The notes beneath the pieces are model-generated. The model worked only from the letters and a program-made list of their open reading frames with translations. It did not search any database and was not told the DNA's origin. Positions 1-7,267 of a stretch of DNA of 17,891 nt are shown here, piece after piece. The stretch is taken from the NCBI GenBank assembly GCA_910584605.1, contig CAJUAW010000049.1, positions 1-17,891 of the forward strand, in the 5' to 3' direction. This DNA comes from an uncultured Oscillospiraceae bacterium. GTDB taxonomy: Bacteria > Bacillota_A > Clostridia > Oscillospirales > Oscillospiraceae. The first letter of the stretch is position 1, and each line of letters opens with the position of its first letter. Position numbers and translations under genes: made by a program.

Positions 1-400
1 TCTGGTTGGCGGTTTTTCGCAGGTACATCAAAATCTCGTTCTCAATACACCGGCTGGCGTAGGTGGCCAGCTTGATGGCCTTCTCCGGCTGGTAGGTGCC
101 CACCGCCTTGATCAGCCCGATGGTGCCGATGGAGATCAGGTCCTCAATGTTGATGCCGGTGTTCTCAAACCGCCGGGCGATGTAGGCCACCAGCCGCAGG
201 TTGTGCTCAATGAGCTGGTTCCGGGCCTCGGCGTCCCCCTCCTTCAGGCGGGCGATAAGGGCGGCCTCCTCCTCCCGCTTCAGCGGGACCGGCAGGGTAT
301 CGCTCCCACCGATGTACATGACCTTTCCGGGCAGGAGCAGTCCCAGCCGGGTGAGGAGGGCCGTCAGCCCTTCCTTCAGCTTTATGTAAACTGTTTTCAT
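1..400 (-). CDS. sigE: RNA polymerase sporulation sigma factor SigE (partial, 3' end outside window)
   Basis: This is the mother-cell sigma factor of early sporulation, made as an inactive precursor (pro-SigE). 133 residues are visible; the rest lies beyond the left edge. Residues 1-28 form an amphipathic pro-region, followed by the conserved YIGGS-type segment (residues 29-33) and LPVPL (36-40). Sigma region 2 follows, with NLRLVAYIARRFENTG (67-82), EDLISIGTIGLIKAV (86-100) and TYASRCIENEILMYLR (113-128). These closely match the B. subtilis SigE family as I know it. The ATG at 400 is preferred over an in-frame ATG at 418 because an AGAGGTG ribosome site (407-413) lies 6 bases upstream. The stop of spoIIGA ends one base before this start, so translation is probably coupled to that of the protease that activates this protein. 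Very confident in identity. Confidence 0.96.
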   Translation of the reverse strand, partial: MKTVYIKLKEGLTALLTRLGLLLPGKVMYIGGSDTLPVPLKREEEAALIARLKEGDAEARNQLIEHNLRLVAYIARRFENTGINIEDLISIGTIGLIKAVGTYQPEKAIKLATYASRCIENEILMYLRKTANQ

Positions 401-401
401 C

Positions 402-1277
402 TCAAACACCTCTTTCATCCATTGGTCCGGCCAGCGCCTGATAGCCGCCCCCGTCGGACACCGGCGTGGGGGAAAGGGCCACCAGCGCCGGTCCCCGCGG
501 CTGCCCCTTCCACTCCAGCCCGTCCACCCGAAGGGCCAGCAGTAGCCCCCTGTCCACCCCCACGCTGCGGTAAGGCAGCAGGCGGAATCGGGACCGCCAC
601 GCCCCCGTCCCCAGGCGGGTCAGGGCGGCGGCGGGGTCCCGCAGGTCGGCGGGGCCGGGGCGGTGCTCCCGGGGGAACAGCGGCCCCACCCGCTCCCCCT
701 CCGCCACGATTGCCGGACGGCCGGACACCGGGTCGGTAAGGGTGTTCCCGGTGTCCACCAAGGCGGTGAGGGCCACGGACCGCTCCCCCAGGCGCAGCGT
801 TATGTTGACCAGCTCCCCGTCCGCCGCGCTGTGCCGCGCCAGACGCTGAAACACCAGGGTGAGCACCCCGTAGCACACCGCCGCCGACAGCAGCACCACC
901 TTCAGATCCAGCGCGGAGTAAAACACCCCGCCGCCCAGAGACAGTCCTGTCCCCCCCAGCAGACCAATGGCCACCACTCCGCCCCCAAAGGCGCAGGTCA
1001 GGGCTACAAACAAAATTCCCTGGCGCAGCAGGCGGCGGCTCCCCCCATAGGATACCAGCAGCATCAGGGCGGCGGAGGCCAGGCGGCACAGAGGATGGGC
1101 CAGAAAGCCCAGTCCCGGCAGGAAAATGGCTACCGCGTACCCGCCCCCCAGGATGGCTCCCAGGGCGAAGCGCACCCGGCGCAGAGGCTCCCCCGCCAGA
1201 CGGGCGGCGGCCAAAAGGAGCAGATAGTCCACCAGGGCGTTGAGGAGAAACAGCGTATCCACATAGATGACCGTCAC
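402..1277 (-). CDS. spoIIGA: SpoIIGA, sporulation sigma-E processing aspartic peptidase
   Basis: Membrane protease that removes the pro-region of pro-SigE in the mother cell after a signal from the forespore. It has 291 residues, close to the usual family length of about 300. The N-terminal half (residues 1-145) carries about five hydrophobic membrane segments. The C-terminal half is the protease domain, with the aspartic protease motif ALVDTGN at residues 172-178 (catalytic Asp175). The GTG start at 1277 has a purine-rich GGGGGGAGAG ribosome site just upstream, and the N-terminus VIYVDTLFLLNALVD aligns with the family start. The gene is directly followed by sigE, the classic spoIIG arrangement. 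A long second open frame on the same strand here (415-1299) is a GC-rich shadow. Confidence 0.95.
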   Translation of the reverse strand: MTVIYVDTLFLLNALVDYLLLLAAARLAGEPLRRVRFALGAILGGGYAVAIFLPGLGFLAHPLCRLASAALMLLVSYGGSRRLLRQGILFVALTCAFGGGVVAIGLLGGTGLSLGGGVFYSALDLKVVLLSAAVCYGVLTLVFQRLARHSAADGELVNITLRLGERSVALTALVDTGNTLTDPVSGRPAIVAEGERVGPLFPREHRPGPADLRDPAAALTRLGTGAWRSRFRLLPYRSVGVDRGLLLALRVDGLEWKGQPRGPALVALSPTPVSDGGGYQALAGPMDERGV

Positions 1278-1304
1278 AGTCTCTCCCCCCCTTCAGCACG
1301 TCCT

Positions 1305-1337
1305 ATTATAGGGGCTTGACCGGAAAAAAGCGGTCAG
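1305..1337 (-). promoter_or_regulatory. Candidate spoIIG promoter with extended spacer
   Basis: Reading the minus strand, a perfect TATAAT (1310-1305) lies 27 bases before the spoIIGA start. There is no good -35 hexamer at 17 bases; a CTGACC (1337-1332, 4 of 6 to TTGACA) sits 21 bases upstream. The B. subtilis spoIIG promoter is known for an over-long spacer (22 bp) that requires Spo0A~P. A possible Spo0A box, TGACAAA (1370-1364), which fits TGNCGAA at all but one position, lies further upstream. The -10 is clear; the -35 and Spo0A box are inference. Confidence 0.45.
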
Positions 1338-1378
1338 AATTTTGATAGGGGTTTCGGGCGGATTTTGTCAGGCTCCTC

Positions 1379-1407
1379 TTGACCGGGCGGTTATCTCGTG
1401 TTATAAT
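1379..1407 (+). promoter_or_regulatory. Sigma-A-type promoter of the padR operon
   Basis: TTGACC (1379-1384, 5 of 6 to TTGACA), a 17-base spacer and a perfect TATAAT (1402-1407). The -10 lies inside the left arm of the palindrome at 1396-1432, and the expected start of transcription (about 1413-1415) falls in its centre. Protein bound to the palindrome should therefore block this promoter. Confidence 0.85.
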
Positions 1408-1432
1408 ATCGTTAGACGATATTATAACACGA
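1396..1432. promoter_or_regulatory. Palindromic operator, probably the PadR autoregulatory site
   Basis: Perfect inverted repeat with two 17-base arms (1396-1412 and 1416-1432) around a 3-base spacer TAG. It is AT-rich in a GC-rich region, with TATAAT in each arm, and lies 21 bases before the padR start. PadR-family repressors commonly bind long AT-rich palindromes over their own promoter, so self-regulation is the natural reading. It is not a typical terminator: no GC core and no T-run follows. Confidence 0.8.
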
Positions 1433-1453
1433 CAAGAGAGAGGAGGTCCGTCG

Positions 1454-1765
1454 ATGGCGGGACGGGAAAAGGGACCGCTCACCGAACCCATGTACTATGT
1501 GCTTATGTCCTTCCTGAGCCGGGAGATGTGCGGCACCGAGATCACCGAATTTGTCGCCCGCAAAACCACGGGCCGGGTGAAGCTGGGGCCGGGGACGCTG
1601 TATACCCTGCTGGCCAAATTCCAGGACGAGGGGCTGATTGCCGAAATCTCGGTGGACGGCCGCAAGCGGACCTATCAGATCACAGATAAGGGCCGGGACG
1701 CTTTTCAGGAGGAATTGGACCGCCTGCGCACCTGCGTGACGGACGGAGAGGAGGAATTGCGATGA
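1454..1765 (+). CDS. PadR family transcriptional regulator
   Basis: Small winged-helix repressor of 103 residues, the length of the short PadR class. Conserved features are LTEPMYYVLMSFL (9-21), MCGTEITEFV (25-34), the recognition region LGPGTLYTLLAKFQDEGLI (44-62), then the wing GRKRTYQITDKG (68-79). The last helix is short, as expected for dimerisation. ATG 1454 is chosen because AGGAGG (1441-1446) lies 7 bases upstream; an earlier in-frame ATG at 1379 would start within the promoter. The stop overlaps the next start as ATGA (1762-1765). The downstream DUF2812 protein is a familiar PadR partner in Firmicutes and the likely regulated target. The effector is unknown. Confidence 0.93.
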   Translation: MAGREKGPLTEPMYYVLMSFLSREMCGTEITEFVARKTTGRVKLGPGTLYTLLAKFQDEGLIAEISVDGRKRTYQITDKGRDAFQEELDRLRTCVTDGEEELR

Positions 1766-1884
1766 TGGTAAAAAAAGCGATCCCTTGTTCCCTGCTGGAC
1801 ATCCAGGGCGTCCAAGAGTGGCTGGACGAGATGGTTCTTCAGGGGCTGTTTCTGGAGGCATTTGACAAGGAGGTAATGCTATGA
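1762..1884 (+). CDS. 40-aa ORF resembling the DUF2812 N-terminus (truncated copy)
   Basis: Short ORF linked by ATGA overlaps to padR (1762-1765) and to the next gene (1881-1884). Its 40 residues align without gaps to residues 4-35 of the DUF2812 protein that follows: I count about 13 identities in 32 positions, including the shared D-x-x-G-x-x-x-W-L pattern and the GLFL motif. It therefore looks like the beginning of a second DUF2812 protein that stops before the rest of the domain. The ribosome site of the next gene (AAGGAGGT, 1867-1874) lies inside it, so translating it could help start the next gene. It may be a decayed tandem duplicate, a coupling leader or a real small protein; the sequence does not decide. 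No predicted function. Confidence 0.6.
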   Translation: MMVKKAIPCSLLDIQGVQEWLDEMVLQGLFLEAFDKEVML

Positions 1885-3047
1885 ACCACGTTTGGAAACT
1901 GACCCCCGTGTCCATGTATGACGTACGGGGACTGGAACAATGGCTGGAACATATGGCCGCCAGGGGGCTTTTCCTGAAAAAGTACCGCCCTCTGGTGTGT
2001 ACCTTTGAAAAAGGGGAAGCAAAACAGGTCCGCTACCGGCTGGAGCCCTACGCCTTCTCTCTGGCAGCGGACTTCCCCGACGGCATGGTGGACCTGTTTC
2101 AGGAGTGCAGCTGGCGGCATGTAGGTACTGTCAATCACGAGATGCTCATCTTCTCCTCCGCCGACCCCCGCGCCCCGGAACCCCACACTGATCCGGATAT
2201 CCGGCTGGAGCAGTGGAACAAGCTATACCGGAAGGCCCGGAAGGAGTGCGTTCAGATGGCTCTCATTGTGCTGGCCTGCCTGACCATCTGCACCACCGCC
2301 CTGTTCTGGGGCGGAACACCACTGACCAAGCTGCTGTCCTCCAACATCATTGTCTGGGAGGTTCTGCTGTTCCTTTTTCTCCGCCCGCTCCTGAATCTTG
2401 CGGTCCAATACTCCCGGGTCCGGGAGCTGGCCGCCGTCATCCGGGAGCTTGAGGGCGCTCCACCCAAACGCTTCCGGCTCTGGTTCCCCAGCCGGCAGTT
2501 CTTCTCCTGGGCGGGGGCCGCCTATGTCGCCCTTCTGTTGTTCCTCCTATGCTTTCTGAACACCATCGGACGCAACATGAGCCTCCCCGGACCTGTGACT
2601 GAATTCCCTCCGCTGTATGTGACCGATCAGGAAACGGGGATCACTCTGGGGACGGATTCGGGCAGCTGGCGGGGCTCCCTCTTGTGCTGGAATCAGCGGC
2701 AGTCCTGGGATTTTGAAGCGATCGACGGGCGGATGCTCTATCTGGAGGTGTTCTGGTCCGACTTCCCTGGCTGGCTGTCCTTTCTGGCCGTCCCGGCGGC
2801 AAAGGACCTCCTCACCGATTCCATGAAGCTGGACGGCCAGTTCCCCTGGCTGGATAAGCGTGCCGCGGCCTGGACCATCCGGGACTACCCCGACGCGGGG
2901 GCGGACTGGCTGTCTGTGGCCGACAGCGAGAACGGCGCCTACCATACTGCCGCCGCCGCTTTGGGGGGTAAGGTAGTGATAGTGCAGTATAGGGGCAGCG
3001 GCGACCTCACCGGCTGTCTGGACGAGATCGTGGATATGGTCCGTTAA
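1881..3047 (+). CDS. DUF2812 domain-containing membrane protein
   Basis: 388-residue protein of unknown function. Residues 1-110 match the DUF2812 pattern as I know it: an N-terminal D-x-x-G-x-x-x-W-L plus GLFL motif (14-32), YRLEPY (52-57), then W-x-H-V-G and LIFSS leading to PHTDP (78-105). Three hydrophobic segments follow at about 125-143, 155-175 and 208-227. The last 160 residues (229-388) are hydrophilic and form an unrecognised domain, possibly outside the cell. Translation probably couples to the short ORF upstream, with AAGGAGGT 6 bases before ATG 1881. PadR-DUF2812 pairs are widespread in Firmicutes, and the membrane protein is presumably the regulated output. Function not established. 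Confidence 0.85.
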   Translation: MNHVWKLTPVSMYDVRGLEQWLEHMAARGLFLKKYRPLVCTFEKGEAKQVRYRLEPYAFSLAADFPDGMVDLFQECSWRHVGTVNHEMLIFSSADPRAPEPHTDPDIRLEQWNKLYRKARKECVQMALIVLACLTICTTALFWGGTPLTKLLSSNIIVWEVLLFLFLRPLLNLAVQYSRVRELAAVIRELEGAPPKRFRLWFPSRQFFSWAGAAYVALLLFLLCFLNTIGRNMSLPGPVTEFPPLYVTDQETGITLGTDSGSWRGSLLCWNQRQSWDFEAIDGRMLYLEVFWSDFPGWLSFLAVPAAKDLLTDSMKLDGQFPWLDKRAAAWTIRDYPDAGADWLSVADSENGAYHTAAAALGGKVVIVQYRGSGDLTGCLDEIVDMVR

Positions 3048-3085
3048 CGCAAAAAAGCCTCCCTTCGCAAAGGGTCCTTTTTGCG
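3048..3085. terminator. Bidirectional terminator hairpin between convergent genes
   Basis: Arms CGCAAAAAAG (3048-3057) and CTTTTTGCG (3077-3085) enclose an inner stem CCCTT (3061-3065) and AAGGG (3070-3074). The A- and T-tracts flanking the GC-rich stem suit termination of both the DUF2812 gene (plus) and the DUF4093 gene (minus), which converge here. Confidence 0.75.
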
Positions 3086-3090
3086 CTCCT

Positions 3091-3681
3091 CTAGCCGCCG
3101 ATAAATGCCTCCGCCTCCTCCCGGCTGTAGCAGCCGTTGAGGACGGCCAGCAGGGCGTTGGCGGACATGTGCTCGGGCAGCTCCAGCCGCTTCAGCAGGG
3201 CCTGCCGCTTTTCTCCGCTCCCCGGTCCTCCGGCCAGTCCGGCGGCGAACAGGTCCCCCTTGGTCAGCGGCGGGCCGGAGAGGGCTGCCTGAGCCTCCTC
3301 CTCCAGGAAGGTGGCCCCCGCCCGGCGGAGGACCTGCTCCAGCACCTGGGGCGGCATCCCCTCCACCCCCAGCTTGCCCTCCTTCCCCGGCCGGCGCTTG
3401 CGGCGCTCCTTACCGTAGATGTCGGGGATGTAGGCGTGCTTCAAAAATTGGGCCGGGATGGCCCCCTTGATCCGGTTCCGGATGACGAACCCCGCCCCGT
3501 CGGAGTCGGTGAGCACTACCAGCCCCCGTCGCCGGGCGGCCCGGTCCAGCAGGGCCATCCGCTCCGGGTCCTGGAAGAGCTGAAAGCCCCCTGTCTCCAG
3601 GATCAGCGTGTCCACCACCTGGGACAGGGTGTTTTTGTCGTAACGGCCCTCCACCACGATGGCCTCCCGAATGCACAGCAT
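3091..3681 (-). CDS. TOPRIM/DUF4093 protein, RNase M5-like
   Basis: 196-residue protein with an N-terminal TOPRIM fold: IVVEGRYDKN (8-17, metal-binding Glu11) and VVLTDSDGAG (55-64, acidic pair Asp59/Asp61), as in RNase M5 and primases. The segment KLGVEGMPP after the TOPRIM core resembles the conserved Gly-Val-Glu stretch of RnmV, and the C-terminal half fits DUF4093. RnmV matures the 5S rRNA precursor at the ribosome; by homology this could be the 5S maturase or a paralogue. It is not next to ksgA, the usual rnmV neighbour, but 70 bases downstream of holA on the same strand, probably in the comEC-holA transcript. Start ATG 3681 has GGGAGG about 9 bases upstream. The TOPRIM assignment is firm; 5S processing is inference. 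Confidence 0.82.
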   Translation of the reverse strand: MLCIREAIVVEGRYDKNTLSQVVDTLILETGGFQLFQDPERMALLDRAARRRGLVVLTDSDGAGFVIRNRIKGAIPAQFLKHAYIPDIYGKERRKRRPGKEGKLGVEGMPPQVLEQVLRRAGATFLEEEAQAALSGPPLTKGDLFAAGLAGGPGSGEKRQALLKRLELPEHMSANALLAVLNGCYSREEAEAFIGG

Positions 3682-3751
3682 GGGTCCTTCCCTCCCTTCT
3701 CTGCCGTCTCAAACGCTGTCATCAGCGCCTCAATCAAGGCGGTCCACCTCC

Positions 3752-4798
3752 CTACGCCGTGTTGGTCAGCTCCAGCAGCAGGGTGGTCATCAGCTCCTCC
3801 GGGGTCTGGCCGCTGTCCGAACGCATGGCCGCGTGGGTCTGGGCGCAGCGGATCACCGCCCGGCGGCACCAGGACAGGGAAAACCGCCGGGCGCTGTTCA
3901 TCAGCCGGTTGGCCGGGTACCGCATCCCCCACAGGCGGGCCACGTAGTTGGCGTCCCGCCCCTGCTGCAGGGCCAGCCGGGCGGAGTAGATCTGCCGCAT
4001 CTGGCCGCCAAAGGCCCCGATGATCTCCCCGGGCTTCACCTGCATCCGGTACAGGTCCCCCAGCACCCCGGCGGCCTCGTCAAACCGCTTCTCCCCGATG
4101 GCGTCAGCGATGCGGAAGACCACGGCGCTGAGCTGAGGGGTCGCCACCGCCTGGATGTCCGCCAAGGTGATGGCGGGTCCTCTGGCGTAGGCGCCGATTT
4201 TCTCGATCTCCTGCTTCAGGTTCTGCATCAGGTCGCCGCACAGCTCAATGAGCTCCTGGCACAGGCGGGGCTCGATATCCTTGCCCATGGACCGGAAGTG
4301 GCGGCGGATCCAGTTCACCAGCTCCGACGTCTCCTGCCGGGCGAAGTTCACCGCCGTGCCGTGCTCCTTCAGAGCCGCCGCCAGCTTGGTGCGGGCGTCT
4401 GGCTTGTAGTCGATGACGTCGTAGAGGAAAACCAGACAGCAGTATTCCGGCAGACTGGACAGGATGCGGATATAGGCCTCCTTGTCCGCCGCCTTGAACA
4501 GGTCGAAGTCGGTGACCTGGACCAGGGTCCGCTCCGCCATCATGGGCAGGCAGTCCACCGCCTCCTCCAGGGCGTGGGGACTCATCTCCCGGGCGTTGAT
4601 CTCATGGCGGTTGAACTCCCCCAGCCCCCCGGTGAGGACGGCCTCCCGCAGGCGGTCCAGGTAGTACTCCCGCAGGTAGGTCTCCTCCCCGTGGAAAATG
4701 TACAGCTGCCCCGGCTTCCCGGCGGACAGCTCCTTCTTCAGCTTGAGAAAGCCGGATATATCCGGCTTTTCCTTGTCTTTGCTTCGTTTTGGCGGCAT
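3752..4798 (-). CDS. holA: DNA polymerase III subunit delta
   Basis: Delta subunit of the clamp loader, which opens the beta sliding clamp during replication. It has 348 residues, the normal length. The N-terminus holds the delta fold start YIFHGEETYLREYYLDRL (53-70), near the clamp-contact region, then the AAA+-like core without a Walker A motif, as expected for delta, with VFLYDVIDYKPDARTKL (142-158). The helical middle includes LMQNLKQEIEKIGAY (209-223), and the collar domain follows. ATG 4798 lies one base after the comEC stop (TGA-T-ATG), with GGAG 7 bases upstream inside comEC, so the two are translationally coupled. comEC-holA adjacency is common in Firmicutes. Confidence 0.95.
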   Translation of the reverse strand: MPPKRSKDKEKPDISGFLKLKKELSAGKPGQLYIFHGEETYLREYYLDRLREAVLTGGLGEFNRHEINAREMSPHALEEAVDCLPMMAERTLVQVTDFDLFKAADKEAYIRILSSLPEYCCLVFLYDVIDYKPDARTKLAAALKEHGTAVNFARQETSELVNWIRRHFRSMGKDIEPRLCQELIELCGDLMQNLKQEIEKIGAYARGPAITLADIQAVATPQLSAVVFRIADAIGEKRFDEAAGVLGDLYRMQVKPGEIIGAFGGQMRQIYSARLALQQGRDANYVARLWGMRYPANRLMNSARRFSLSWCRRAVIRCAQTHAAMRSDSGQTPEELMTTLLLELTNTA

Positions 4799-4799
4799 A

Positions 4800-7112
4800 T
4801 CAGTTCTCCTTCCACTGCACTTCTATGGTGCCGTACAGGTCGGTGCGGTAAATGGCGGCCCCCGCCTCATTCAGGCGGACCAGGGTGTCATAAGAGGGGT
4901 GGCCATAGGAATTGTTCTCTCCCACAGAGATGAGGGCCAGCCGGGGCTGGACCGTCTCCAGCAGCTCCGGGGTGGTGGAGGTTTCTGAGCCGTGGTGGCC
5001 CGCCACCAGGATCTCCACCTCCGGCAAGGGGATGCTCTCCACCAGACGCAGCTCCCCCTCCTGCTCCATGTCGCCGGTGATGAGGACCTCGGTCTGTCCA
5101 ACGGCAGCCAGCACCGTCAGCCCCAGCTCGTTGGTGGTCCCCGCCTCCGTCACGGGGGCGAACACCGACACCGTCCGGTCCTCCGCCAGTGCGAAGCGGG
5201 TGTCCTCCCGGACCAGCCGCACCGGGATGCCCTTCTCCGCCGCCGCAGACAGAATGGCCGCCCGGAGCGGGGCGTCCTCCTCCACGTCGGGCAGGGCGAT
5301 CTCCCCCACCCGGACCCGGTTCAGCAGCTGAGGGATGCCGTTGGCGTGATCGGAGTGGTAGTGGGACACCACCAGCAGGTCGATCTGATTGCGGCCCAGG
5401 GACTGGAGGTAGCCGGCGGCCACGTCGCCGGGGTCGTCCCGGCTGTCCCCGCCGCAGTCCACCAGGGTGAAAAAGTTCCCCGTCCGAACCAGCACGCTCT
5501 GGCCCTGACCCACGTCCAGCACGGCCACTGCCAGCCCTCCGGTGTAGAAGGAGGCCCGGGTGAGGGCCACCGCCAGCACCAGCGCCGCCAATCCGGCGGC
5601 CAGGGGCATCCACACCGGACGCCGTCCCTTCGTGCGGACAAACACCAGCAGCAGGGCGTAAACCAGCACCAGCCAGGCCCGGTAATACACCGATTCCAGC
5701 GGCAGGGCCGCCAAGGCGGGCTTGGACAGCCAGTCTACCACCCATTGGAGGTAGCGGGCCAGCCAGACAAAGGGGAGGGCCAGCGCCGCCGCCGGACCGG
5801 GCAGGAAGACGGCCAGCGTCCCCACCCCCAGTCCCCCCAGGAACAGAAAGCCGATGGCCCACAGGGTGAGCAGGTTGGACAGAGGGGCGATGAGGGAAAC
5901 CATGTTGAAATGGAGGGCCACCAGCGGTATGGTGAGCACCGAGGCTCCCAGCGTGGCGGACAGGCAGGACACCACAAAATACGGGGCTGTCCGCAGCAGC
6001 CGCTCTCCCCAGCCCTTGGGCTTCCGGAGGCCGTCCATGCGGAGCTTCCGCAGCAGCCAGTCCTGCACCCGGTCGGACACCAGCAGGATGCCAGCCACCG
6101 CCGTGAAGGACAGCTGAAGCCCGATGTGGGCGGCGGAAAAGGGGTTGGTCCAAAGCAGCAGAAGCAGAGCCAGCGCCAGGGCGGTGGGACCGTCCCGTTC
6201 CCGGTCCAGCAGGGGCGCGAACTGGAGCAGCAGGATCATCACCGCCGCCCGGAGCACCGAAGGGGTATTGCCCGCGATGCCGCAGAACAGCACCACCCAG
6301 AAGATGGTGAGGACGGCGGCGCTCCGTCTGCCCCGCCCCAGCAGGGTGGTGAGCAGTCCGGCCAGAAAGGCCAGGTGCATCCCGGACACCGCCACCGTGT
6401 GGCTCAGCCCCGCCCGCTCCAGGGAGGTGGTGAACTCGTCGGTGAGGCTGTCCCGGTTGCCCGTCACCAGGGCCTTGACAAAGCCGGCAGCATCCTCCGG
6501 GAAGGCGGCGTCGATGCCCTCCTTCAGCGCCCTGGCCGCCCAGGCGGCGAAATACTGGGGCGCGATGTGGTCCGGACGCTCCACCTCCAGCCGGCCATAG
6601 GCCGTGGCCCGGAGGAAAATGCCCTTGGCGGTGTAGTAGGTAATGGCCTCCCCGGCAAAGGTGCGGTCCCCCAGGGTACAGTGGGCGATGGTCTCCACCC
6701 GGTCGCCGGGACGCAGGTCCGCCCCCTGCTCGTCCACATAGAGGATGGCGGACACCTTCGCCCATTGCTCCGTGTCCGCCCGGACCAGGACGGTATAGCC
6801 GCCGTAGGTCCCCTCCTGGGGCCAGTCGGTCACCGCGGCGGTGAGACGGACGGTGCGGTCGTCCAGCTGTTGGGCGGGCTGGAAGAACACCGCCATGTAC
6901 AGCGCCGTCCACAGGAAGCCCGCCGCCAGGCCGGACAGAATGAGCATCGTCCGGGTCCGGGCCCGGCTCTTCCGCCGGACCAGCAGCCCCAGCAGCAATG
7001 TTATGACAACCAGCGCCCCGCCCAGCGGCAGCAGAAGGGCGTCCAGGCCGCCGTAGATGGTGAGGAAAATAGCGGCGGCAAAGGAGAAGGCAAAGGCGGC
7101 CAGTATGCGCAC
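4800..7112 (-). CDS. comEC: DNA internalisation competence protein ComEC/Rec2
   Basis: Membrane channel that passes single-stranded DNA into the cytoplasm during natural transformation. At 770 residues it is full length. Order: two or three N-terminal membrane segments (1-80), an OB-fold/DUF4131 region (about 85-175), the Competence domain starting near SHTVAVSGMHLAFLAGLL (237-254) with many membrane helices to about residue 520, then a C-terminal metallo-beta-lactamase-like domain. That domain opens with VLDVGQG (531-537) and has the metal-binding motif SHYHSDH (583-589), LITGDM (677-682), AGHHGSETS (704-712) and NNSYGHPS (733-740), so the nuclease-type ligands look intact. The start is GTG 7112 behind a GGGGGGAGG stretch. 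No other competence gene is in the window. Confidence 0.95.
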   Translation of the reverse strand: MRILAAFAFSFAAAIFLTIYGGLDALLLPLGGALVVITLLLGLLVRRKSRARTRTMLILSGLAAGFLWTALYMAVFFQPAQQLDDRTVRLTAAVTDWPQEGTYGGYTVLVRADTEQWAKVSAILYVDEQGADLRPGDRVETIAHCTLGDRTFAGEAITYYTAKGIFLRATAYGRLEVERPDHIAPQYFAAWAARALKEGIDAAFPEDAAGFVKALVTGNRDSLTDEFTTSLERAGLSHTVAVSGMHLAFLAGLLTTLLGRGRRSAAVLTIFWVVLFCGIAGNTPSVLRAAVMILLLQFAPLLDRERDGPTALALALLLLLWTNPFSAAHIGLQLSFTAVAGILLVSDRVQDWLLRKLRMDGLRKPKGWGERLLRTAPYFVVSCLSATLGASVLTIPLVALHFNMVSLIAPLSNLLTLWAIGFLFLGGLGVGTLAVFLPGPAAALALPFVWLARYLQWVVDWLSKPALAALPLESVYYRAWLVLVYALLLVFVRTKGRRPVWMPLAAGLAALVLAVALTRASFYTGGLAVAVLDVGQGQSVLVRTGNFFTLVDCGGDSRDDPGDVAAGYLQSLGRNQIDLLVVSHYHSDHANGIPQLLNRVRVGEIALPDVEEDAPLRAAILSAAAEKGIPVRLVREDTRFALAEDRTVSVFAPVTEAGTTNELGLTVLAAVGQTEVLITGDMEQEGELRLVESIPLPEVEILVAGHHGSETSTTPELLETVQPRLALISVGENNSYGHPSYDTLVRLNEAGAAIYRTDLYGTIEVQWKEN

Positions 7113-7207
7113 AGTCCTCCCCCCTCTCCCAGTGTTTTCTAAAGGGTATCATGTTTGCGGGAAAATTGCAAGGGCGAACTCCCTCCGTCCGCCGAAAGGA
7201 GTCCCCC

Positions 7208-7236
7208 TTGCCATCCTTGGCAAAGTATGATAAAAT
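7208..7236 (+). promoter_or_regulatory. Sigma-A-type promoter of mrnC-SMI1-rqcH
   Basis: TTGCCA (7208-7213, 5 of 6), a 17-base spacer and TAAAAT (7231-7236, 5 of 6), ending 31 bases before the mrnC start. It lies in the 155-base divergent gap to comEC. I see no equally convincing promoter toward comEC in that gap. Confidence 0.75.
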
Positions 7237-7267
7237 CATCCCACTTTCCAAAAAGGAGCGCCCTGCT

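Noticed and set aside
1396..1432. Reading the padR palindrome as a transcription terminator
   Set aside because: The stem is AT-rich, lacks a following T-run, and overlaps a strong -10 and -35 pair, so an operator fits better.
1421..1449. Divergent promoter on the minus strand using the right-arm TATAAT of the padR palindrome
   Set aside because: At 17 bases upstream the hexamer is GGACCT, unlike TTGACA, and spoIIGA has its own TATAAT much nearer its start.
7113..7200. Promoter for comEC on the minus strand
   Set aside because: A TTGCAA is present near 7170 but no acceptable -10 lies at 16-18 bases; not strong enough to list.
4888..7251. Very long open frames overlapping comEC (787 codons on the same strand; 716 codons on the plus strand at 4992-7142)
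   Set aside because: They are GC-rich shadow frames with Gly/Arg/Pro-rich, low-complexity translations and no family motif, while the comEC frame holds complete ComEC domains.
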